From: Aminobacterium sp. MB27-C1
Lineage (GTDB): Bacteria; Synergistota; Synergistia; Synergistales; Aminobacteriaceae
Reading direction: 5' to 3'
Assembly: GCF_030908405.1 (NCBI RefSeq)
Contig: NZ_CP133089.1
Location: forward strand, 2,108,001 to 2,172,000
Length of the DNA: 64,000 nt
The first letter of the stretch is position 1; the number at the start of each line of letters is the position of its first letter. Made by a program: the position numbers and the translations under genes. This document shows positions 27,199-34,773 of the stretch, piece by piece. The notes below the pieces were generated by a model. The model did not search any database. It saw nothing but the letters and a program-made list of their open reading frames with translations, and had not been told where the DNA came from.

Positions 27199-28575
27199 TT
27201 ATGCGTGGGGTCCTACCATGTTTTTAGGCTGCACCCACATAGAAAACTCTTCCTCTGTAACGTACTGAAGAGCAAGAGCCGCTTCTTTCAATGATGTTCC
27301 GTTTTTATGAGCTGTTTTAGCTATTTCAGCTGCTTTGTCATAACCAATGTGAGGAGACAAAGCTGTAACAAGCATGAGAGAATTATTGAGATTATGCTCA
27401 ATTTTTTCGTTATTAGGAGTAATTCCAGCAACGCAATTCTTCTCGAAAGAAATCATTACATCAGCCAATAAACGGCAAGATTGCAAGAAGTTATAGATAA
27501 GCACCGGCATATACACATTAAGCTCAAAGTTGCCCTGACTTGCAGCAATACCAACAGCAGTGTCATTCCCCATAACCTGAACGGCAACCATAGTTACAGC
27601 TTCACACTGCGTAGGATTAACTTTACCTGGCATAATAGAACTTCCCGGCTCATTGGCAGGGATGATAAGTTCACCTAAGCCACAACGAGGACCTGATGCG
27701 AGCCAACGAACATCGTTAGCTATCTTCATAAGATCAGCAGCCAAGGCTTTGAGAGCACCATGTGCGTACACTAATTCATCTTTACTCGTTAAAGAATGGA
27801 ATTTATTCGGTGCGGTTTTAAAAGGAAAACCTGTCAAAGTCGCTATTTCCTCAGCCACAAGGCGAGCAAAATCGGGATGTGCATTTAACCCCGTACCGAC
27901 AGCCGTTCCCCCTAACGCAAGTTCTTTGAGACTGTCACTTCCTTGCTTAATCATCATTTCACAGCGATCAAGCATGTTCACCCAGCCACTAAATTCCTGT
28001 CCAAGGGTAAGTGGCGTTGCGTCTTGCAGGTGAGTCCGGCCAATTTTTACTATATCCATAAAAGCTTCAGACTTCTTTTGAAGAGAGGCCCGCAATGTTT
28101 TTAACGCAGGCAAAACACTTTCTTCCAAAGCAAGAACTGCCGCTATATGCATAGCTGTCGGGAAAGTATCATTGGAACTTTGCGACATATTGACATGGTC
28201 GTTGGGATGAACAGAAGCTTTTTCGTTTATTTGATTAGCTCTATGCGCAAGCACTTCATTCACGTTCATATTTGATTGGGTGCCACTTCCCGTTTGCCAA
28301 ACAACAAGCGGGAAATTTTCTGAAAGTTTATTATCTAGAGCTTCATCAGCGGCCTGTATAATCGCTTCGGCCTTATCTTTATTCAATTTATTAAGTTTAA
28401 CGTTAGCAAGAGCTGCGGCCTTCTTCAAAATAAAAAAGGCATGAAGTACTTCTGCAGGCATCTTTTCCGTTCCAATTTCGAAATTCTGGAAGCTTCTTTG
28501 AGTTTGGGCACCCCACAACTTATCGCTGGGGACACGCACCTCTCCCAAAGAATCTTTTTCTATTCTAAAATCCAT
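27199..28575 (-). CDS. fumC: Class II fumarate hydratase
   Basis: A 458-residue class II fumarase converting fumarate to malate. The signature [15 protein letters not shown] (about residue 316) and [28 protein letters not shown] are all intact. ATG at 28575. It follows malic enzyme by 19 bp and precedes the MmgE/PrpD gene by 12 bp. Its place directly between a fumarate-releasing lyase and malic enzyme suggests a catabolic link fumarate to malate to pyruvate. Confidence 0.95.
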   Translation of the reverse strand: MDFRIEKDSLGEVRVPSDKLWGAQTQRSFQNFEIGTEKMPAEVLHAFFILKKAAALANVKLNKLNKDKAEAIIQAADEALDNKLSENFPLVVWQTGSGTQSNMNVNEVLAHRANQINEKASVHPNDHVNMSQSSNDTFPTAMHIAAVLALEESVLPALKTLRASLQKKSEAFMDIVKIGRTHLQDATPLTLGQEFSGWVNMLDRCEMMIKQGSDSLKELALGGTAVGTGLNAHPDFARLVAEEIATLTGFPFKTAPNKFHSLTSKDELVYAHGALKALAADLMKIANDVRWLASGPRCGLGELIIPANEPGSSIMPGKVNPTQCEAVTMVAVQVMGNDTAVGIAASQGNFELNVYMPVLIYNFLQSCRLLADVMISFEKNCVAGITPNNEKIEHNLNNSLMLVTALSPHIGYDKAAEIAKTAHKNGTSLKEAALALQYVTEEEFSMWVQPKNMVGPHA

Positions 28576-28594
28576 GGTCAGCCTCCTAAGAGTT

Positions 28595-29779
28595 TTATAC
28601 TCGAGCTACACCTGTTTTTCTGGCTGCCTCTGCGACAGCTTTGGCAACAGCCGGAGCAACGCGAGGATCGAGAGCTTCGGGAATAATTCTTTCAGCTGTG
28701 AGTTCATCCTCAGAAATAAGCTCAGCGATAGCCTTACTGGCAGCAAGTTTCATCTCTTCGTTGATTGTGCTTGCGCGAACATCAAGAGCGCCTCTGAAAA
28801 TGCCAGGGAAACCAAGACAGTTGTTGATCTGGTTCGGGAAATCGCTTCTCCCTGTAGCAATAACAGCAGCACCGCCAGCCTGAGCTTCATCAGGATAAAT
28901 TTCAGGCGTAGGATTGGCCATAGCAAAGATAATGGCATCTTTGCCCATTGTCTTTACCATGTCAGTGGTGAGAACTCCAGGCGCGGATATGCCGAGAAAT
29001 ACGTCGGCTCCTTTCAAAACATCTGCAAGAGAACCTTTCTCTTTGTTGGGGTTGGTCTCTTTGGCGATCTCTTCCTTGGCCCAGTTCATATGCTCCGGAC
29101 GGCCATCATAAATGGCGCCGCTACGGTCACACAAAATAACATTCACAGCCCCGGCAGAAAGAAGGAAACGACAAATAGCCATTCCCGCCGCTCCGGCACC
29201 ACTCATAACAATTTTCACATCTTCTATCTTTTTCTTCACCAATCTGAAGGCATTGAGGAGACCGGCGAGAACGATAACGGCTGTTCCATGCTGATCATCG
29301 TGAAAAACAGGGATATCGCAAATCTCTTTTAAGCGTCGCTCAATCTCGAAACACCGAGGAGCAGAGATATCTTCAAGGTTGATGCCACCGAATGCTGGTG
29401 TAATAAGAGCTGTAGTCCGAACAATTTCGTCAGGGTCCTGTGATTTGATGCAGATAGGAAAGGCATCGACTCCGGCAAAACGTTTGAAAAGAACAGCTTT
29501 CCCCTCCATAACGGGCAATGCTGCTTCAGGTCCTATATCGCCGAGTCCGAGAACGGCAGAACCATCGGTAACGACGGCAACCATATTCCCTTTTGACGTA
29601 ACGTCATAGACGGCTTCAGGATTCCTTTCTATTTCACGGCAAGGTTCGGCAACTCCTGGAGTATAGGCAATAGCCAGATCGGCCATGCTCTCTACGGGAA
29701 GCTTGCTCGTAATGGCAACTTTCCCTTTGGATTCCTGATGGGCAGATAGTGCTTTAGCGTAAATTTCCTCTTTGCGCAT
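28595..29779 (-). CDS. Malic enzyme, short bacterial NAD(P)-dependent type
   Basis: A 394-residue enzyme that decarboxylates malate to pyruvate with reduction of NAD(P). Conserved segments are [38 protein letters not shown] cut to its core GLGDIGP, the HDDQHGT metal/substrate block (about residue 155) and the nucleotide-binding [15 protein letters not shown]. Length fits the small bacterial class without the phosphotransacetylase-like domain. Co-transcribed with fumC and tctA; it would finish conversion of released fumarate to pyruvate. Confidence 0.93.
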   Translation of the reverse strand: MRKEEIYAKALSAHQESKGKVAITSKLPVESMADLAIAYTPGVAEPCREIERNPEAVYDVTSKGNMVAVVTDGSAVLGLGDIGPEAALPVMEGKAVLFKRFAGVDAFPICIKSQDPDEIVRTTALITPAFGGINLEDISAPRCFEIERRLKEICDIPVFHDDQHGTAVIVLAGLLNAFRLVKKKIEDVKIVMSGAGAAGMAICRFLLSAGAVNVILCDRSGAIYDGRPEHMNWAKEEIAKETNPNKEKGSLADVLKGADVFLGISAPGVLTTDMVKTMGKDAIIFAMANPTPEIYPDEAQAGGAAVIATGRSDFPNQINNCLGFPGIFRGALDVRASTINEEMKLAASKAIAELISEDELTAERIIPEALDPRVAPAVAKAVAEAARKTGVARV

Positions 29780-29824
29780 AATTTAAGAAACCTCTTTCCT
29801 TATAAATATTTTCTTAAAATTTCA

Positions 29825-31327
29825 TTAATTTATTGAAGCACTCTTCATCTGTTTAATCTTTTTAAGAATAGGAGCAATAGCAAAAAGCGTTGCAACAATC
29901 AACATGACAAGACTGATAGGCCGCTGTAAAAAGATCATGTATGACCCTTTTGAAAGAACGAGACTCTGATAGAGCCCTCTTTCCATCATGGCGCCTAAAA
30001 TCACGGCTAAAATTAACGGTGAATGTGGCAACTTAAGTTTGTTAAAAACAAATCCTAAAATTCCGAAGAAAAGCATTACCCAAATATTAAAGACGCTATT
30101 TCCCACAGCAAAAGCACCGGTAATGCATAACATCGCAATAACACTCGCGAGAACTTCTTTAGGAATTTTGAAAATAACTCCTGATAAAAATTTCCCCAGC
30201 ATAATTCCCAGTGGCCCCATAAGGATATTTGCTACAAAGAAACCAACAATGATAAGGTAAGCCACTTCTGGGAAATCTTGGAATAGAGAAGGACCAGGTC
30301 GAAGTCCTTGTATCATCAATGCGCCTAAGAAAAGAGCTGATGTGGAATTTCCAGGAACTCCGAGAGCCATCAAAGGAACCATTGAACTTGCAACTACAGC
30401 GTTGTTGGCTGCTTCTGGCGCAGCTACTCCTTCAGGAACACCAGTTCCAAACTCTTTATCTTTATTACTTCGAATAGCTTGGTCGTATGCTAAATAAATG
30501 GCCATTAACATTCCTGCTCCTGGAATAACTCCAATTACGTTTCCAATAGCGGAAGAGGTAAGCCATGTAGGTAAAAGGCGCTTTACCATCTTCTTATCAG
30601 GCAATACTTTTCCAATTTTAGGAATATCCAAAGAGACATTCCCCTTGCTCCTTTGTCCAATTTCTTCAGCTACTTCCAATACTGACGTTACTCCAAAAAG
30701 ACCGATCAACATTGGGACAAATGGAATCCCCTCTAGTAAATATGGGTTTCCGAAGTCAAAACGGGGAAAACCTGTTTGTGGGCTCATGCCAATAGTAGCG
30801 ATAAGCAGTCCTATTGCACACACGATAAGGCTTTTAAGAACATTCTTTCCTGACATACCTGCAACTGTACTTAAGCCTAAAATTGCAAGAGCAAAGTATT
30901 CAGGAGGGCCAAAACGCAAGGCATATTTTGCAAGAACCGGCGCTAAAAACATAAGAACAAGGGAACTGACTAATCCGCCAAAAACTGAACTTGTTGTTGA
31001 AATACCAAGAGCTTGGCCAGCCTTTCCCTTTAAAGTCATCTGATATCCGTCAAGAGACGTCACCACAGAAGAAGCTGTTCCTGGAATTTTTAAAAGGATC
31101 GCCGGAATAGAGCCACCATAGCAAGCCGACGTATAAACACCGACAAGAAGCATAAACGCGTAACTTGGATCCATAGAGAACGTAACAGGAACAAGTACTG
31201 CTAACGTAATAGTGTCATTCAGGCCTGGCAAAGAGCCAACGACAAGACCTATACAAACACCAATGAAAAGGAAAAGAAATACGCCTGGCGTAAAAATTTC
31301 AACAAATGCAGACAAAATATGTTCCAT
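29825..31327 (-). CDS. tctA: Tripartite tricarboxylate transporter, large membrane subunit
   Basis: A 500-residue membrane protein with about 10-12 hydrophobic segments, of the TctA family. The signature segments GSLPGLNDTITLAVLVPVTF, YGGSIPAILLKIPGT and GVIPGAGMLMAIYLAYDQA are present. With TctB and the periplasmic TctC it drives secondary, Na+- or H+-coupled uptake of carboxylates. Gene order TctC, TctB, TctA along the transcript. Substrate is set mainly by TctC and cannot be read here. Confidence 0.95.
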   Translation of the reverse strand: MEHILSAFVEIFTPGVFLFLFIGVCIGLVVGSLPGLNDTITLAVLVPVTFSMDPSYAFMLLVGVYTSACYGGSIPAILLKIPGTASSVVTSLDGYQMTLKGKAGQALGISTTSSVFGGLVSSLVLMFLAPVLAKYALRFGPPEYFALAILGLSTVAGMSGKNVLKSLIVCAIGLLIATIGMSPQTGFPRFDFGNPYLLEGIPFVPMLIGLFGVTSVLEVAEEIGQRSKGNVSLDIPKIGKVLPDKKMVKRLLPTWLTSSAIGNVIGVIPGAGMLMAIYLAYDQAIRSNKDKEFGTGVPEGVAAPEAANNAVVASSMVPLMALGVPGNSTSALFLGALMIQGLRPGPSLFQDFPEVAYLIIVGFFVANILMGPLGIMLGKFLSGVIFKIPKEVLASVIAMLCITGAFAVGNSVFNIWVMLFFGILGFVFNKLKLPHSPLILAVILGAMMERGLYQSLVLSKGSYMIFLQRPISLVMLIVATLFAIAPILKKIKQMKSASIN

Positions 31328-31361
31328 TTATATCGATAGACCTCCTTAACCTCTGGTTTAT

Positions 31362-31805
31362 TTATCCTTCTACAAAAACGCCAAGAGGTAAGGGAACCCC
31401 TAAAAGGAACCTAAACACGGCAAAAATCACAAATACTGATAAAATAGCCGTTATAAGGGCTCTCTTTTTATTGGCATAACCAAGGTTGCACATTATAAAG
31501 AGCATTAAAGCTAATGAAGAAACAAGGTAACCTGCTTTAGGAAGAATAAGAATATATACAGCAATGGAGATAATAACGGAATAAACGCTCTTATACCGTT
31601 TTTTTTCGCTCTCGGATTCTACTTCTTTCTTGCGTTCATTAAGGCTACGTCCAAGCAAAGGTGCTGCTAATAGAAAAATGACAACAGCAACGCGCTTGGG
31701 AAAATGTGCAGCAATATCAGGAAAATTTCCAGCTTCGATAAATACAAATACGCTTATAACCAAGAGAACTATTGCCAATAAGAAATCTTTTTTCCAATTT
31801 TTCAT
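31362..31805 (-). CDS. tctB: Tripartite tricarboxylate transporter, small membrane subunit
   Basis: A 147-residue TctB-type protein with four hydrophobic segments and the typical N-terminal stretch VISVFVFIEAGNFPD. A charged linker (RSLNERKKEVESESEKKRYK) separates helix pairs. It lies 34 bp before tctA. Short and poorly conserved as usual for TctB; its place between tctC and tctA settles the call. Confidence 0.88.
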   Translation of the reverse strand: MKNWKKDFLLAIVLLVISVFVFIEAGNFPDIAAHFPKRVAVVIFLLAAPLLGRSLNERKKEVESESEKKRYKSVYSVIISIAVYILILPKAGYLVSSLALMLFIMCNLGYANKKRALITAILSVFVIFAVFRFLLGVPLPLGVFVEG

Positions 31806-31821
31806 GGGCCCACCTCATATG

Positions 31822-31863
31822 ATTCGGGGGCAAAATTTCGTTTGCCAGACGATGCCCCCGAAT
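31822..31863 (-). promoter_or_regulatory. Intercistronic hairpin between tctC and tctB
   Basis: Perfect 11-bp stem ATTCGGGGGCA (31822-31832) with its complement (31853-31863). There is no long T run, so it more likely protects tctC mRNA from 3' decay or partly lowers downstream expression, as is common after binding-protein genes. Confidence 0.65.
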
Positions 31864-31885
31864 TTTAATCGTTAAAATAAAATTA

Positions 31886-32839
31886 CTATTGATTCAAAGT
31901 TGGAACTATTTTTTCGAGCTCAGTTGCAACTTCCTCTACATAAGATCCGAAATCAGGTGCATTTCTATAAACCAGTGGGTAACCAGCTTTAGCCATACGA
32001 GCTGCAAAATCCTCATCGTTTATTATTTTTCCGAAGAGTTCATCAAGTGCTTTGACGGTTTCATCTGAAGTTCCTTCTGGAACAGCTAATCCTCTAAAAG
32101 CACCCCATACAAGGTCAGTTCCTTCCTCTTTGAAGGTAGGAATAAAAGAAAAATCTTTTGGTCTCTCGTTTGTCATAACACCGAGGGCACGCATTGTTCC
32201 ATCTTTAATGAAGCCGGATGCTTCTCCAAGAGCCATCATTCCCGCTTCTACGTGACCGCCCAAAAGCTGCTGTACTTGCATAGCTGCGCTTTCATTATGT
32301 ACATATCCAAATTTAACGCCCAAACGATTTTCGAGAATAAGGCAAGCAATATGGTGAGAGGTAGAGTAGCCGGGAGTAGCAAGGCTAATTTCTTTTGTTT
32401 TAGCAGCTCCGATAAATTCTTTTAAAGTCTTATACGGAGAATTTTCTGGAACCATGACAATTTCAGGGTCAAAACAATACATTGCTATTGGTTTAAATGA
32501 CTTATGTGTATATGTAGTTTTTTTAGTCATTGGATTGGTAACAACAGAGGATGTATAAGCCAAAATTGTGTATCCATCAGCTTTAGCCTTTGATACAAAA
32601 GTCTGGCCGATAACAGCACCGCCACCTGGCATATTTTCGACAACAATTTTTTTCCCATTCATATATTTGGGAGCAACTTCAGCCATTAAACGGCATGTAA
32701 CATCTACTCCGCCGCCTGGAGCAAAAGGAACAATAATTTTAATGTTTTTCTGTGGAAATGTTTCTGCGGCAAAAGCAAAGGAACCAAAACAAAGAGTCAC
32801 AAGTGCAACTAAAGCTAAACATGACATAAACTTTTTCAT
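31886..32839 (-). CDS. tctC: Tripartite tricarboxylate transporter substrate-binding protein
   Basis: A 317-residue periplasmic binding protein of the TctC/Bug family. Signal peptide: KKFMSCLALVALVTLCFG with cleavage near AFA-AE. The mature start KNIKIIVPFAPGGGVDVTCR carries the usual PF-x-PGG-x-D-x-x-R carboxylate loop, followed by VVENMPGGGAVIGQ. First transporter gene of the operon, 61 bp after ridA. A hairpin follows. Bug proteins bind diverse dicarboxylates and amino acids, so a succinyl-amino acid ligand would be compatible. Confidence 0.93.
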   Translation of the reverse strand: MKKFMSCLALVALVTLCFGSFAFAAETFPQKNIKIIVPFAPGGGVDVTCRLMAEVAPKYMNGKKIVVENMPGGGAVIGQTFVSKAKADGYTILAYTSSVVTNPMTKKTTYTHKSFKPIAMYCFDPEIVMVPENSPYKTLKEFIGAAKTKEISLATPGYSTSHHIACLILENRLGVKFGYVHNESAAMQVQQLLGGHVEAGMMALGEASGFIKDGTMRALGVMTNERPKDFSFIPTFKEEGTDLVWGAFRGLAVPEGTSDETVKALDELFGKIINDEDFAARMAKAGYPLVYRNAPDFGSYVEEVATELEKIVPTLNQ

Positions 32840-32900
32840 TGTACGTCCTCCCCTAATTTCCCTATTTATTTTTTTACATTATCAACAAAACTGAAAAATC

Positions 32901-33284
32901 TTATTTCCCGCAAAAAGCAATGAGCTCCATTTCTACTTGACCGCCCAAAGGCAACGCGGCAACCTGAACACAAGATCGTGCTGGCTTATCGTTCGGGAAA
33001 TACTCTGCGTACACCGCATTTATAGCAGCGAAATCAGCCATATCGGTTACGAAAACAGTAGTTTTAACTACATCATTGAAAGAGAGGCCCGCTTCCTGAA
33101 GCACAGCGTTCAAATTTTTCATAATCTGATGGAATTGAGCTTGAATATCTCCTTCGATGATTTTCCCCACTGCAGGGTCAACTGGAAGTTGCCCTGAAGC
33201 AAAAAGATAATCTCCTGCTTGAATAGCTTGCGAATATGGTCCTACCGCCTTAGGAGCAGCTGATGATGCTATTACTTTCTTCAT
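32901..33284 (-). CDS. ridA: RidA-family enamine/imine deaminase
   Basis: A 127-residue RidA protein, which hydrolyses reactive enamines and imines such as 2-aminoacrylate, the intermediate of PLP- or Fe-S-dependent cysteine and serine breakdown. AVGPYSQAIQAGDYLFASGQLPVDP at the start (cut here to family features), the arginine in KPARSCVQVAALPLGG (about residue 105) and the C-terminal glutamate in VEMELIAF are present. It follows the regulator by 19 bp. Its presence fits an operon in which cysteine is degraded through aminoacrylate. Confidence 0.93.
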   Translation of the reverse strand: MKKVIASSAAPKAVGPYSQAIQAGDYLFASGQLPVDPAVGKIIEGDIQAQFHQIMKNLNAVLQEAGLSFNDVVKTTVFVTDMADFAAINAVYAEYFPNDKPARSCVQVAALPLGGQVEMELIAFCGK

Positions 33285-33303
33285 TCTTCTACATCTTCCT
33301 TCC

Positions 33304-33981
33304 TTATGATTTAGATTCTTCAGTTTGTCTTACATCTCGTAGATACGAATAAATCGTGTATTTAGTGTTACCCATTTCTTCCGCCAAAGTTTCTATTGAA
33401 CCTTTGAGTAAGAAAAAACCTTCATCGTCAAGATATTTAATGACCTCAACTTTTTCTGTGCGACTCATTAAATAGCAAGGTTTAGAAAACCTTTGCCGGA
33501 CTCTCTGCAAACTTTCTTCAATTAGTTCTTCTATATGACTTGGGAATATTTCTGATTTTGATTCGAAAGCACCACGTAACTCGTGGACCTTGAGAAGGGG
33601 AGCAATTATATCATTCATAATTAAAGCTTTTGACATATTAAAATTTAAACAAAGGAATCCAATAATGTCTTGATTTTCATCTCGGATAAAAATTGTTGTT
33701 GAGCGGAGTTTTTCACCACTTTGTGTTTTCGTTAAATAATTCGCAACGTAGTTGAAATCTCTTGAAATGGCTTTTTTTAAAATATATAGAGCAAAATCCG
33801 TTAAGGGAGCACCCTCTTTTCGTCCAGTTACATATCCATTCTCGATAGCTACAACCGAGTTTTCTGGATCTTTAGTACTTTGCAACACTACCTCATAATC
33901 AGGACCTAGCGTTTCTGCAAGAGCCTTTACTAAAGGGATATAAGAACGAAGGATTGGATGAATATCTTTTTCTTCAGGCAT
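33304..33981 (-). CDS. YheO-like PAS / DauR-like HTH transcriptional regulator
   Basis: A 225-residue regulator with an N-terminal YheO-type PAS domain (about residues 8-115, GPDYEVVLQSTKDPENSVVAI region) and a C-terminal helix-turn-helix (about 165-215, with GSIETLAEEMGNTKYTIYSY). DauR, a relative, represses D-amino-acid catabolism. First gene of the operon, 19 bp before ridA, so autoregulation is likely. It probably senses the imported substrate or a breakdown product through its PAS domain; ligand unknown. Confidence 0.85.
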   Translation of the reverse strand: MPEEKDIHPILRSYIPLVKALAETLGPDYEVVLQSTKDPENSVVAIENGYVTGRKEGAPLTDFALYILKKAISRDFNYVANYLTKTQSGEKLRSTTIFIRDENQDIIGFLCLNFNMSKALIMNDIIAPLLKVHELRGAFESKSEIFPSHIEELIEESLQRVRQRFSKPCYLMSRTEKVEVIKYLDDEGFFLLKGSIETLAEEMGNTKYTIYSYLRDVRQTEESKS

Positions 33982-34038
33982 AAGATTTCATTCCTTCCGC
34001 AATATTTTCAATAGCTTTTTTCTTCCTGGATGTTTATA

Positions 34039-34067
34039 AGTATATGGATGTTTTTTCAATTCGTCAA
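34039..34067 (-). promoter_or_regulatory. Promoter of the eleven-gene catabolic operon
   Basis: Minus-strand TTGACG (34067-34062), 17 bp, TATACT (34044-34039), about 58 bp before the regulator start. No other convincing promoter was seen between here and 22515. Confidence 0.7.
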
Positions 34068-34111
34068 TATTTTGATGTTAATTAAACTTTTTGATATATA
34101 GTTAGTATGTA

Positions 34112-34154
34112 AAAAGCAAGGGGGGTAGCGTTGAACGCTACCCCCCTTGCTTTT
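34112..34154. terminator. Strong terminator after trmO
   Basis: A 19-bp perfect stem (34112-34130 with 34136-34154, containing GGGGGGTAGCG) and a five-base loop, flanked by A/T runs, 33 bp after the trmO stop. It insulates the catabolic operon promoter. Confidence 0.9.
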
Positions 34155-34186
34155 AGTAACTCTTTTTTATAAAAAACTACATTATT

Positions 34187-34681
34187 CTATCCGCTAAAAC
34201 GTTCGTCCGCCTTCACATTTTCTGGACTTACTGCCTGTTTTTCTAGCCAACCAGCACGGAATTGCCGGCCGAAAATATCAAACTCAGGCACAAAGGGTTT
34301 AATATCTAAAAGAGGCGTTCCATCAAGGATATCAATGTCTTCAACAGTCAACTTATTCCCTTTTATTGCCACTAACCGAACAACTGACAGGCCAATTTGG
34401 TTAGGCCTTCGCGGCGCGCGGGTTGCAAAAACGCCATGATATTCCGAATCCATAAAAGGCTTTACGGTTAAATCGAAACCTTCTGAAAGATGAAACCAAT
34501 ATAAAAGATAGATATGGGAGAAACCTTCAAGATCTTGAAGACCTTTTTCAAATTCAGGCAAGACTTCGACAGTGCCACGAATGCCCCTCGCCCCTACAGG
34601 CTGAATGGGCATTCCCTTTCTTTCTCGAAATGGCGACCGGATAGTACCGATACTCTGGAGTTTCAACTCCCCCACCATCAT
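34187..34681 (-). CDS. trmO: TrmO/TsaA tRNA methyltransferase
   Basis: A 164-residue TsaA/TrmO-family protein, which N-methylates threonylcarbamoyl-adenosine-37 of tRNA using S-adenosylmethionine. Seen are SIGTIRSPF at the start, the SAM-site block ATRAPRRPNQIGLSVVRL (about residues 86-103) and DILDGTPLLDIKPFVPEFD. Two adjacent ATGs (34681, 34678) follow GGAGGGAG; either may be used. Monocistronic, divergent from the UPF0182 gene. Confidence 0.9.
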   Translation of the reverse strand: MMVGELKLQSIGTIRSPFRERKGMPIQPVGARGIRGTVEVLPEFEKGLQDLEGFSHIYLLYWFHLSEGFDLTVKPFMDSEYHGVFATRAPRRPNQIGLSVVRLVAIKGNKLTVEDIDILDGTPLLDIKPFVPEFDIFGRQFRAGWLEKQAVSPENVKADERFSG

Positions 34682-34739
34682 GCGCTCCCTCCAGTACCTT
34701 TTTAATATATTATAACGTACTCTTTACATAAAAACTTTT

Positions 34740-34767
34740 TTGACGGCGTGAAAAAGTCCGTTAAAAT
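34740..34767 (+). promoter_or_regulatory. Promoter very close to the UPF0182 start codon
   Basis: TTGACG (34740-34745), 16 bp, TAAAAT (34762-34767). The expected start point falls within a base or two of the ATG at 34774, so the mRNA would be leaderless; no ribosome site is visible. Confidence 0.5.
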
Positions 34768-34773
34768 AGATTC

